Assembly (NCBI GenBank): GCA_946800325.1
Contig: CAMPEJ010000003.1
Location: 930,001-994,000 of the forward strand
Reading direction: 5' to 3'
Source of the DNA: Luzula sylvatica
Taxonomy: Eukaryota > Streptophyta > Magnoliopsida > Poales > Juncaceae
DNA: 64,000 nt
The notes beneath the pieces were generated by a model. It did no database searches, was not told the DNA's origin, and saw nothing but the letters and a program-made list of their open reading frames with translations. The number at the start of each line of letters is the position of its first letter. The first letter of the stretch is position 1. Below are positions 1-11,411 of this stretch, piece after piece. The position numbers and the translations under genes are program-made.

Positions 1-124
1 AAACAAACTTTCTTAGTGTTTGTAAATTTTGGTGAAATGTTATGTGGTAAAAGATACGATTCAAATGATCTCAAAATACGTTATTTGAACTCCCCAAAGC
101 ATAAACAGATTGTTTTGAATCGAA
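1..124. repeat. Reference monomer (numbering used throughout)
   Basis: This first copy is close to consensus and sets monomer positions 1-124. It has 46 A, 42 T and 36 G+C. Landmarks are ACAAAC at 3-8, GTTTGT at 18-23, TTTT at 27-30, GGTGAAATG at 31-39, CGATTCAAA at 57-65, CAAAA at 72-76, TACGTTA at 77-83, CTCCCC at 90-95, CATAAACAGATTG at 100-112 and TTTGAATCG at 114-122. There are three CpG sites, at 57-58, 79-80 and 121-122. Two inverted-repeat pairs are present: 3-8 with 18-23 (9-base loop), and 57-65 with 114-122 (48-base loop). A weaker pair is TTCAAAT 60-66 with ATTTGAA 83-89. At 124 bp the unit is shorter than the 147 bp wrapped by a nucleosome core. Confidence 0.95.
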
Positions 125-1770
125 AAACAAACTTTGTTAGTGTTTGTAAATTTTGGTGAAATGTTATGTGGTAAAAGATACGATTCAAATGATCTCAAAA
201 TACGTTATTTGAACTCCCCAAAGCATAAACAAATTGTTTTGAATCGAAAAACAAACTTTCTTAGTGTTTGTAAATTTTGGTGAAATGTTATGTGGTAAAA
301 GATACGATTCAAATGATCTCAAAATACGTTATTTGAACTCCCCAAAGCATAAACAAATTGTTTTGAATCGAAAAACAAACTTTCTTAGTGTTTGTAAATT
401 TTGGTGAAATGATATGTGGTAAAAGATACGATTCAAATGATCTCAAAATACGTTATTTGAACTCCCAAAAGCATAAACAGATTGTTTTCAATCGAAAAAC
501 AAACTTTCTTAGTGTTTGTAAATTTTGGTGAATTGTTATGTAGTAAAAGATACGATTCAAATGATCTCAAAATACATTATTTGAACTCCCCAAAGCATAA
601 ACAGATTGTTTTGAATCGAAAATCAAACTTTCTTAGTGTTTGTAAATTTTGGTGAAATGTTATGTCGTAGAAGATACGATTCAAATGATCTCAAAATACC
701 TTATTTGAACTCCCCAAAGCATAAACAGATTGTTTTGAATCGAAAAACAAACTTTCTTAGTGTTTTAAAATTTTGGTGAAATGTTATGTGGTAAAAGATA
801 CGATTCAAATGATCTCAAAATACGTTATTTGAACTCCCCAAAGCATAAACAGATTGTTTTGAATCGAAAAACAAACTTTCTTAGTGTTTGTAAATTTTGG
901 TGAAATGTTATGTAGTAAAAGATACGATTCAAATAATCTCAAAATACGTTATTTGAACTCCCCAAAGCATAAACAGATTGTTTTGAATCGAAAAACAAAC
1001 TTTCTTAGTGTTTGTAAATTTTGGTGAAATGTTATGTGGTAAAAGATACGATTCGAATGATCTAAAAATATGTTATTTGAACTCCCCAAAGCATAAACAA
1101 ATTGTTTTGAATCGAAAAACAAACTTTTTTAGTGTTTGTAAATTTTGGTGAAATGTTATGTAGTAAAAGATACGATTCAAATGATCTCAAAATACGTTAT
1201 TTGAACTCCCCAAAGCATAAACTAATTGATTTGAATCGAAAAACAAACTTTCTTAGTGTTTGTAAATTTTGGTAAAATGTTATGTGGTAAACGATACGAT
1301 TCAAATGATCTCAAAATACGTTATTTGAACTCCCCAAAGCATAAACAAATTGTTTTCAATCGAAAAACGAACTTTCTTAGTGTTTGTAAATTTTGGTAAA
1401 ATGTAATGTGGTAAAAGATACGATTCAAATGATCTCAAAATACGTTATTTGAACTTCCCAAAGCATAAACCGATTGTTTTGAATCGAAAAACAAACTTTC
1501 TTAGTGTTTGTAAATTTGGGTAAAATGTTATGTGGTAAAAGATACGATTCAAATGATCTCAAAATACGTTATTTGAACTCCCCAAAGCATAAACAGATTG
1601 TTTTGAATCGAAAAACAAACTTTCTTAGTGTTTGTAAATTTTGGTGAAATGTTATGTAGTAAAAGATACGATTCAAATGATCTCAAAATACGTTATTTGA
1701 ACTCCCCAAAGCATAAACAAATTGTTTTGAATCGAAAAACAAACTTTCTTAGTGTTTGTAAATTTTGGTG
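1..1770. repeat. Left-edge block, divergent copy of 44372-46140
   Basis: Marker monomers occur in the same order and spacing as at 44372-46140 (offset 44,371): CTTTGTTAG at 136 and 44507, GTTTTCAATCG near 485 and 44857, GTCGTAGAAG, GTTTTAAAATTTT near 760 and 45133, and AAAACGAAC near 1368 and 45740. Differences include AACTTCCC and AACCGATTG near 1454-1472, which are absent from the distant copy. Similarity breaks near 1770, where the reading changes between GGTGAAATG and GGTAAAATG. The block starts before the window. Its distant relatives show that the array grew by duplicating multi-kilobase segments as well as neighbouring monomers. Confidence 0.8.
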
Positions 1771-4700
1771 AAATGTTATGTGGTAAACGATACGATTCAA
1801 ATGATCTCAAAATACGTTATTTGAACTCCCCAAAGCATAAACAAATTGTTTTGAATCGAAAAACAAACTTTCTTAGTGTTTGTAAATTTTGGTAAAATGT
1901 TATGTGGTAAACGATACGATTCAAATGATCTCAAAATACGTTATTTGAACTCCCCAAAGCATAAACAAATTGTTTTCAATCGAAAAAGAAACTTTCTTAG
2001 TGTTTGTAAATTTTGGTAAAATGTAATGTGGTAAAAGATACGATTCAAATGATCTCAAAATACGTTATTTGAACTCCCCAAAACATAAACAAATTGTTTT
2101 GAATCGAAAAACAAACTTTTTTAGTGTCTGTAAATTTTGTTGAAATGTTATGTGGTAAAATATACGATTCAAATGATCTCAAAATACGTTATTTTAACTC
2201 CCCAAAGCATAAACAGAATGTTTTGAATCGAAAAACAAACTTTCTTAGTGTTTGTAAATTTTGGCGAAATGTTATGTGGTAAAAGATACGATTCAAATGA
2301 TCTCAAAATACGTTATTTGAACTCCCCAAACCATAAACAAATTGTTTTGAATCGAAAAACAAACATTCTTCGTGTTTGTAAATTTTGGTAAAATGTTATG
2401 TGGTAAAAGATACGATTCAAATGATCTCAAAATACGTTATTTGAACTCCCCAAAGCATAAACAGATTGTTTTGAATCGAAAAACAAACTTTCTTAGTGTT
2501 TGTAAATTTTGGTAAAATGTTATGTGGTAAAAGATACGATTCAAATGATCTCAAAATACGTTATTTGAACTCCCCAAAGCATAAACAGATTGTTTTGAAT
2601 CGAAAAACAAACTTTCTTAGTGTTTGTAAATTTTGGTGAAATGTTATGTAGTAAAAGATACGATTCAAATGATCTCAAAATACGTTATTTGAACTCCCCA
2701 AAGCATAAACAGATTGTTTTGAATCGAAAAACAATCTTTCTTAGTGTTTGTAAATTTTGGTGAAATGTTATGTGGTAAAAGATACGATTCGAATGATCTA
2801 AAAATAAGTTATTTGAACTCCCCAAAGCATAAAAAATTGTTTTGAATCGAAAAACAAACTTTCTTAGTGTTTGTAAATTTTGGTGAAATGTTATGTGGTA
2901 AAAGATACGATTCGAATGATCTAAAAATATGTTATTTGAACTCCCCAAAGCATAAACAAATTGTTTTGAATCGAAAAACAAACTTTCTTAGTGTTTGTAA
3001 ATTTTGGTGAAATGTTATGTGGCAAAAGATACGATTCCATTGATCTCAAAATACGTTATTTGAACTCCCCAAAGCATAAACAGATTGTTTTGAATCGAAA
3101 AACAAACTTTCTTAGTGTTTGTAAATTTTGGTGAAATGTTATATGGAAAAAGATACGATTCAAATGATCTCAAATTACGTTATTTGAACTCCCCAAAGCA
3201 TAAACAGAATGTTTTGAATCGAAAAACAAACTTTCTTAGTGTTTGTAAATTTTGGCGAAATGTTATGTGGTAAAAGATACGATTCAAATGATCTCAAAAT
3301 ACGTAATTTGAACTCCCCAAACCATAAACAAATTGTTTTGAATCGAAAAACAAACTTTCTTAGTGTTTGTAAATTTTGGTAAAATGTTATGTGGTAAAAG
3401 ATACGATTCAAATGATCTCAAAATACGTTATTTGAACTCCCCAAAGCATAAACAGATTGTTTTGAATCGAAAAACAAACTTTCTTAGTGTTTGTAAATTT
3501 TGGTGAAATGTTATGTGGTAAAAGATACGATTCAAATGATCTAAAAATACGTTATTTGAACTCCCCAAAGCATAAACAGATTGTTTTGAATCGAAAAACA
3601 AACTTTCTTAGTGTTTGTAAATTTGGGTAAAATGTTATGTGGTAAAAGATACGATTCAAATGATCTCAAAATACGTTATTTGAACTCCCCAAAGCATAAA
3701 CAGATTGTTTTGAATCGAAAAACAAACTTTCTTAGTGTTTGTAAATTTTGGTGAAATGTTATGTAGTAAAAGATACGATTCAAATGATCTCAAAATACGT
3801 TATTTGAACTCCCCAAAGCATAAACAAATTGTTTTGAATCGAAAAACAAACTTTCTTAGTGTTTGTAAATTTTGGTAAAATGTTATGTGGTAAACGATAC
3901 GATTCAAATGATCTCAAAATACGTTATTTGAACTCCCCAAAGCATAAACAAATTGTTTTGAATCGAAAAACAAACTTTCTTAGTGTTTGTAAATTTTGGT
4001 GAAATGTTATGTGGTAAAAGATACGATTCGAATGATCTAAAAATATGTTATTTGAACTCCCCAAAGCATAAAAAATTGTTTTGAATCGAAAAACAAACTT
4101 TCTTAGTGTTTGTAAATTTTGGTGAAATGTTATGTGGTAAAAGATACGATTCGAATGATCTAAAAATATGTTATTCGAACTCCCCAAAGCATAAACAAAT
4201 TGTTTTGAATCGAAAAACAAACTTTCTTAGTGTTTGTAAATTTTGGTGAAATGTTATGTGGTAAAAGATACGATTCAAATGATCTCAAAATACGTTATTT
4301 GAACTCCCCAAAGCATAAACAGATTGTTTTGAATCGAAAAACAAACTTTCTTAGTGTTTGTAAATTTTGGTGAAATGTTATGTGGTAAAAGATACGATTC
4401 AAATGATCTCAAAATACGTTATTTGAACTCCCCAAAGCATAAACAGATTGTTTTGAATCGAAAAACAAACTGTCTTAGTGTTTGTAAATTTTGGTGAAAT
4501 GTTATGTGGTAAAAGATACGATTCAAATGATCTAAAAATACGTTATTTGAACTCTCCAAAACATAAACAAATTGTTTTGAATCGAAAAACAAACTTTCTT
4601 AGTGTCTGTAAATTTTGGGGAAATGTTATGTGGTAAAAGATACGATTCAAATGATCTCAAAATACGTTATTTGAACTCCCCAAAGCATAAACAGATTGTT

Positions 4701-6350
4701 TTGAATCGAAAAACAAACTTTCTTAGTGTTTGTAAATTTTGGCGAAATGTTATGTGGTAAAAGATACGATTCAAATGATCTCAAAATACGTTATTTGAAC
4801 TCCCCAAACCATAAACAAATTGTTTTGAATCGAAAAACAAACTTTCTTAGTGTTTGTAAATTTTGGTAAAATGTTATGTGGTAAAAGATACGATTCAAAT
4901 GATCTCAAAATACGTTATTTGAACTCCCCAAAGCATAAACAAATTGTTTTGAATCGAAAAACAAACTTTCTTAGTGTTTGTAAATTTTGGTGAAATGATA
5001 TGTGGTAAAAGATACGATTCAAATGATCTCAAAATACGTTATTTGAACTCCCAAAAGCATAAACAGATTGTTTTGAATCGAAAAACAAACTTTCTTAGTG
5101 TTTGTAAATTTTGGTGAATTGTTATGTAGTAAAAGATACGATTCAAATGATCTCAAAATACGTTATTTGAACTCCCCAAAGCATAAACAGATTGTTTTGA
5201 ATCGAAAATCAAACTTTCTTAGTGTTTGTAAATTTTGGTGAAATGTTATGTCGTAGAAGATACGATTCAAATGATCTCAAAATACCTTATTTGAACTCCC
5301 CAAAGCATAAACAGATTGTTTTGAATCGAAAAACAAACTTTCTTAGTGTTTTTAAATTTTGGTGAAATGTTATGTGGTAAAAGATACGATTCAAATGATC
5401 TCAAAATACTTTATTTGAACTCCCCAAAGCATAAACAGATTGTTTTGAATCGAAAAACAAACTTTCTTAGTGTTTGTAAATTTTGGTGAAATGTTATGTA
5501 GTAAAAGATACGATTCAAATAATCTCAAAATACGTTATTTGAACTCCCCAAAGCATAAACAGATTGTTTTGAATCGAAAAACAAACTTTCTTAGTGTTTG
5601 TAAATTTTGGTGAAATGTTATGTGGTAAAAGATACGATTCGAATGATCTAAAAATATGTTATTTGAACTCCCCAAAGCATAAATAAATTGTTTTGAATCG
5701 AAAAACAAACTTTTTTAGTGTTTGTAAATTTTGGTGAAATGTTATGTAGTAAAAGATACGATTCAAATGATCTCAAAATACGTTATTTGAACTCCCCAAA
5801 GCATAAACTAATTGTTTTGAATCGAAAAACAAACTTTCTTAGTGTTTGTAAATTTTGGTAAAATGTTATGTGGTAAACGATACGATTCAAATGATCTCAA
5901 AATACGTTATTTGTACTCCCCAAAGCATAAACAAATTGTTTTCAATTGAAAAACAAACTTTCTTAGTGTTTGTAAATTTTGGTAAAATGTAATGTGGTAA
6001 AAGATACGATTCAAATGATCTCAAAATACGTTATTTGAACTCCCCAAAACATAAACAAATTGTTTTGAATCGAAAAACAAACTTTCTTAGTGTCTGTAAA
6101 TTTTGGTGAAATGTTATGTGGTAAAAGATACGATTCAAATGATCTCAAAATACGTTATTTGAACTCCCCAAAGCATAAACAGAATGTTTTGAATCGAAAA
6201 ACAAACTTTCTTAGTGTTTGTAAATTTTGGCGAAATGTTATGTGGTAAAAGATACGATTCAAATGATCTCAAAATACGTTATTTGAACTCCCCAAACCAT
6301 AAACAAATTGTTTTGAATCGAAAAACAAACTTTCTTTGTGTTTGTAAATT
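626..6350. repeat. 5.7-kb segment, first copy of a large duplication
   Basis: This segment of about 46 monomers recurs downstream, at offset 6,942 for its left part (626-4470) and offset 9,916 for its right part (4472-6350). The change of offset is exactly the 2,974-bp tandem duplication inside the second copy. Shared markers include ACGAAC near 1368, AAAATATACG near 2158, two A-run deletion monomers at 2831 and 4070, GATTCCATTG near 3034, ATATGGAAAAAG near 3143, ACTGTCTTAG near 4470 and GTACTCCCC near 5913. Ends were placed where marker agreement stops: AAAATCAAAC at 626 lacks its match at 7568, and GGTGAAATG near 6355 replaces GGTAAAATG. Confidence 0.82.
2831..2836. repeat. A-run deletion marker (123-bp monomer), 23 loci
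   Basis: At monomer positions 103-109 the usual AAACAAA or AAACAGA is replaced by six A, one base short. The six-A runs start at 2831, 4070, 9773, 11012, 12747, 13986, 18449, 22292, 27001, 27992, 29107, 33198, 39520, 43360, 44227, 49558, 50177, 54764, 56493, 57478, 58463, 61308 and 63657. At nearly all loci the same subtypes flank it, with TTCGAATGATCTAAAAAT on both sides, which points to one origin spread by duplication. The distances between loci give the HOR lengths directly. Confidence 0.93.
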
Positions 6351-6351
6351 T

Positions 6352-8333
6352 TGGTGAAATGTTATGTAGTAAAAGATACGATTCAAATAATCTCAAAATA
6401 CGTTATTTGAACTCCCCAAAGCATAAACAGATTGTTTTGAATCGAAAAACAAACTTTCTTAGTGTTTGTAAATTTTGGTGAAATGTTATGTGGTAAAAGA
6501 TACGATTCGAATGATCTAAAAATATGTTATTTGAACTCCCCAAAGCATAAACAAATTGTTTTGAATCGAAAAACAAACTTTTTTAGTGTTTGTAAATTTT
6601 GGTGAAATGTTATGTAGTAAAAGATACGATTCAAATGATCTCAAAATACGTTATTTGAACTCCCCAAAGCATAAACTAATTGATTTGAATCGAAAAACAA
6701 ACTTTCTTAGTGTTTGTAAATTTTGGTAAAATGTTATGTGGTAAACGATACGATTCAAATGATCTCAAAATACGTTATTTGAACTCCCCAAAGCATAAAC
6801 AGATTGTTTTGAATCGAAAAACAAACTTTCTTAGTGTTTTAAAATTTTGGTGAAATGTTATGTGGTAAAAGATACGATTCAAATGATCTCAAAATACGTT
6901 ATTTGAACTCCCCAAAGCATAAACAGATTGTTTTGAATCGAAAAACAAACTTTCTTAGTGTTTTAAAATTTTGGTGAAATGTTATGTGGTAAAAGATACG
7001 ATTCAAATGATCTCAAAATACGTTATTTGAACTCCCCAAAGCATAAACAGATTGTTTTGAATCGAAAAACAAACTTTCTTAGTGTTTGTAAATTTTGGTG
7101 AAATGTTATGTAGTAAAAGATACGATTCAAATAATCTCAAAATACGTTATTTGAACTCCCCAAAGCATAAACAGATTGTTTTGAATCGAAAAACAAACTT
7201 TCTTAGTGTTTGTAAATTTTGGTGAAATGTTATGTGGTAAAAGATACGATTCGAATGATCTAAAAATATGTTATTTGAACTCCCCAAAGCATAAACAAAT
7301 TGTTTTGAATCGAAAAACAAACTTTTTTAGTGTTTGTAAATTTTGGTGAAATGTTATGTAGTAAAAGATACGATTCAAATGATCTCAAAATACGTTATTT
7401 GAACTCCCCAAAGCATAAACTAATTGATTTGAATCGAAAAACAAACTTTCTTAGTGTTTGTAAATTTTGGTAAAATGTTATGTGGTAAACGATACGATTC
7501 AAATGATCTCAAAATACGTTATTTGAACTCCCCAAAGCATAAACAAATTGTTTTCAATCGAAAAACAAACTTTCTTAGTGTTTGTAAATTTTGGTGAAAT
7601 GTTATGTCGTAGAAGATACGATTCAAATGATCTCAAAATACCTTATTTGAACTCCCCAAAGCATAAACAGATTGTTTTGAATCGAAAAACAAACTTTCTT
7701 AGTGTTTTAAAATTTTGGTGAAATGTTATGTGGTAAAAGATACGATTCAAATGATCTCAAAATACGTTATTTGAACTCCCCAAAGCATAAACAGATTGTT
7801 TTGAATCGAAAAACAAACTTTCTTAGTGTTTGTAAATTTTGGTGAAATGTTATGTAGTAAAAGATACGATTCAAATAATCTCAAAATACGTTATTTGAAC
7901 TCCCCAAAGCATAAACAGATTGTTTTGAATCGAAAAACAAACTTTCTTAGTGTTTGTAAATTTTGGTGAAATGTTATGTGGTAAAAGATACGATTCGAAT
8001 GATCTAAAAATATGTTATTTGAACTCCCCAAAGCATAAACAAATTGTTTTGAATCGAAAAACAAACTTTTTTAGTGTTTGTAAATTTTGGTGAAATGTTA
8101 TGTAGTAAAAGATACGATTCAAATGATCTCAAAATACGTTATTTGAACTCCCCAAAGCATAAACTAATTGATTTGAATCGAAAAACAAACTTTCTTAGTG
8201 TTTGTAAATTTTGGTAAAATGTTATGTGGTAAACGATACGATTCAAATGATCTCAAAATACGTTATTTGAACTCCCCAAAGCATAAACAAATTGTTTTCA
8301 ATCGAAAAACGAACTTTCTTAGTGTTTGTAAAT
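6352..8333. repeat. 744-bp (6-monomer) tandem HOR, about 2.7 copies
   Basis: The marker combination GTAGTAAAAG followed by AAATAATCTC starts at equivalent bases 6355, 7099 and 7843, exactly 744 bp apart. Within each unit it is followed by the TTCGAA/TATGTT subtype, the TTTTTTAG subtype, the ACTAATTGATTTG subtype and the GGTAAAATG/AAACG subtype. The fifth monomer differs between copies: GTTTTAAAATTTT in the first and GTCGTAGAAG in the second. The source appears to be around 898-1346, and the repeat bridges the two copies of the 5.7-kb segment. The third copy merges into the second 5.7-kb copy. Confidence 0.8.
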
Positions 8334-8437
8334 TTTGGTAAAATGTAATGTGGTAAAAGATACGATTCAAATGATCTCAAAATACGTTATTTGAACTTCC
8401 CAAAGCATAAACCGATTGTTTTGAATCGAAAAACAAA

Positions 8438-11411
8438 CTTTCTTAGTGTTTGTAAATTTGGGTAAAATGTTATGTGGTAAAAGATACGATTCAAATGATC
8501 TCAAAATACGTTATTTGAACTCCCCAAAGCATAAACAGATTGTTTTGAATCGAAAAACAAACTTTCTTAGTGTTTGTAAATTTTGGTGAAATGTTATGTA
8601 GTAAAAGATACGATTCAAATGATCTCAAAATACGTTATTTGAACTCCCCAAAGCATAAACAAATTGTTTTGAATCGAAAAACAAACTTTCTTAGTGTTTG
8701 TAAATTTTGGTGAAATGTTATGTGGTAAACGATACGATTCAAATGATCTCAAAATACGTTATTTGAACTCCCCAAAGCATAAACAAATTGTTTTGAATCG
8801 AAAAACAAACTTTCTTAGTGTTTGTAAATTTTGGTAAAATGTTATGTGGTAAACGATACGATTCAAATGATCTCAAAATACGTTATTTGAACTCCCCAAA
8901 GCATAAACAAATTGTTTTCAATCGAAAAAGAAACTTTCTTAGTGTTTGTAAATTTTGGTAAAATGTAATGTGGTAAAAGATACGATTCAAATGATCTCAA
9001 AATACGTTATTTGAACTCCCCAAAACATAAACAAATTGTTTTGAATCGAAAAACAAACTTTTTTAGTGTCTGTAAATTTTGTTGAAATGTTATGTGGTAA
9101 AATATACGATTCAAATGATCTCAAAATACGTTATTTTAACTCCCCAAAGCATAAACAGAATGTTTTGAATCGAAAAACAAACTTTCTTAGTGTTTGTAAA
9201 TTTTGGCGAAATGTTATGTGGTAAAAGATACGATTCAAATGATCTCAAAATACGTTATTTGAACTCCCCAAACCATAAACAAATTGTTTTGAATCGAAAA
9301 ACAAACATTCTTCGTGTTTGTAAATTTTGGTAAAATGTTATGTGGTAAAAGATACGATTCAAATGATCTCAAAATACGTTATTTGAACTCCCCAAAGCAT
9401 AAACAGATTGTTTTGAATCGAAAAACAAACTTTCTTAGTGTTTGTAAATTTTGGTAAAATGTTATGTGGTAAAAGATACGATTCAAATGATCTCAAAATA
9501 CGTTATTTGAACTCCCCAAAGCATAAACAGATTGTTTTGAATCGAAAAACAAACTTTCTTAGTGTTTGTAAATTTTGGTGAAATGTTATGTAGTAAAAGA
9601 TACGATTCAAATGATCTCAAAATACGTTATTTGAACTCCCCAAAGCATAAACAGATTGTTTTGAATCGAAAAACAATCTTTCTTAGTGTTTGTAAATTTT
9701 GGTGAAATGTTATGTGGTAAAAGATACGATTCGAATGATCTAAAAATAAGTTATTTGAACTCCCCAAAGCATAAAAAATTGTTTTGAATCGAAAAACAAA
9801 CTTTCTTAGTGTTTGTAAATTTTGGTGAAATGTTATGTGGTAAAAGATACGATTCGAATGATCTAAAAATATGTTATTTGAACTCCCCAAAGCATAAACA
9901 AATTGTTTTGAATCGAAAAACAAACTTTCTTAGTGTTTGTAAATTTTGGTGAAATGTTATGTGGCAAAAGATACGATTCCATTGATCTCAAAATACGTTA
10001 TTTGAACTCCCCAAAGCATAAACAGATTGTTTTGAATCGAAAAACAAACTTTCTTAGTGTTTGTAAATTTTGGTGAAATGTTATATGGAAAAAGATACGA
10101 TTCAAATGATCTCAAATTACGTTATTTGAACTCCCCAAAGCATAAACAGAATGTTTTCAATCGAAAAACAAACTTTCTTAGTGTTTGTAAATTTTGGCGA
10201 AATGTTATGTGGTAAAAGATACGATTCAAATGATCTCAAAATACGTAATTTGAACTCCCCAAACCATAAACAAATTGTTTTGAATCGAAAAACAAACTTT
10301 CTTAGTGTTTGTAAATTTTGGTAAAATGTTATGTGGTAAAAGATACGATTCAAATGATCTCAAAATACGTTATTTGAACTCCCCAAAGCATAAACAGATT
10401 GTTTTGAATCGAAAAACAAACTTTCTTAGTGTTTGTAAATTTTGGTGAAATGTTATGTGGTAAAAGATACGATTCAAATGATCTAAAAATACGTTATTTG
10501 AACTCCCCAAAGCATAAACAGATTGTTTTGAATCGAAAAACAAACTTTCTTAGTGTTTGTAAATTTGGGTAAAATGTTATGTGGTAAAAGATACGATTCA
10601 AATGATCTCAAAATACGTTATTTGAACTCCCCAAAGCATAAACAGATTGTTTTGAATCGAAAAACAAACTTTCTTAGTGTTTGTAAATTTTGGTGAAATG
10701 TTATGTAGTAAAATATACGATTCAAATGATCTCAAAATACGTTATTTGAACTCCCCAAAGCATAAACAAATTGTTTTGAATCGAAAAACAAACTTTCTTA
10801 GTGTTTGTAAATTTTGGTAAAATGTTATGTGGTAAACGATACGATTCAAATGATCTCAAAATACGTTATTTGAACTCCCCAAAGCATAAACAAATTGTTT
10901 TGAATCGAAAAACAAACTTTCTTAGTGTTTGTAAATTTTGGTGAAATGTTATGTGGTAAAAGATACGATTCGAATGATCTAAAAATATGTTATTTGAACT
11001 CCCCAAAGCATAAAAAATTGTTTTGAATCGAAAAACAAACTTTCTTAGTGTTTGTAAATTTTGGTGAAATGTTATGTGGTAAAAGATACGATTCGAATGA
11101 TCTAAAAATATGTTATTCGAACTCCCCAAAGCATAAACAAATTGTTTTGAATCGAAAAACAAACTTTCTTAGTGTTTGTAAATTTTGGTGAAATGTTATG
11201 TGGTAAAAGATACGATTCAAATGATCTCAAAATACGTTATTTGAACTCCCCAAAGCATAAACAGATTGTTTTGAATCGAAAAACAAACTTTCTTAGTGTT
11301 TGTAAATTTTGGTGAAATGTTATGTGGTAAAAGATACGATTCAAATGATCTCAAAATACGTTATTTGAACTCCCCAAAGCATAAACAGATTGTTTTGAAT
11401 CGAAAAACAAA
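8438..11411. repeat. 2,974-bp (24-monomer) HOR unit, copy 1
   Basis: The unit equals 24 x 124 minus 2, because it carries two A-run deletion monomers (9773 and 11012). It begins at the monomer with the TTTGGGTAAAATG variant near 8456 and includes the ATATGGAAAAAG monomer. It differs from copy 2 at one noticed base: GTTTTCAATCG near 10157, where copy 2 has GTTTTGAATCG. It shares AGTAAAATATACG (near 10712) with copy 2, whereas the older copy near 3770 has AGTAAAAGATACG. The variant therefore arose after the 5.7-kb duplication and before this tandem doubling. Confidence 0.87.

Noticed and set aside
72..76. CAAAA pentamer as a breakage-reunion signal
   Set aside because: The motif is noted in many plant satellites, but in DNA this AT-rich it is expected by chance, and observed junctions here (around positions 8-12, 30-46 and 100-110) do not cluster at it.
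57..122. Structured non-coding RNA gene from the inverted repeats
   Set aside because: Variants disrupt one arm without compensation, and no promoter or terminator signal distinguishes any copy. Satellite transcription is possible but not shown by the sequence.
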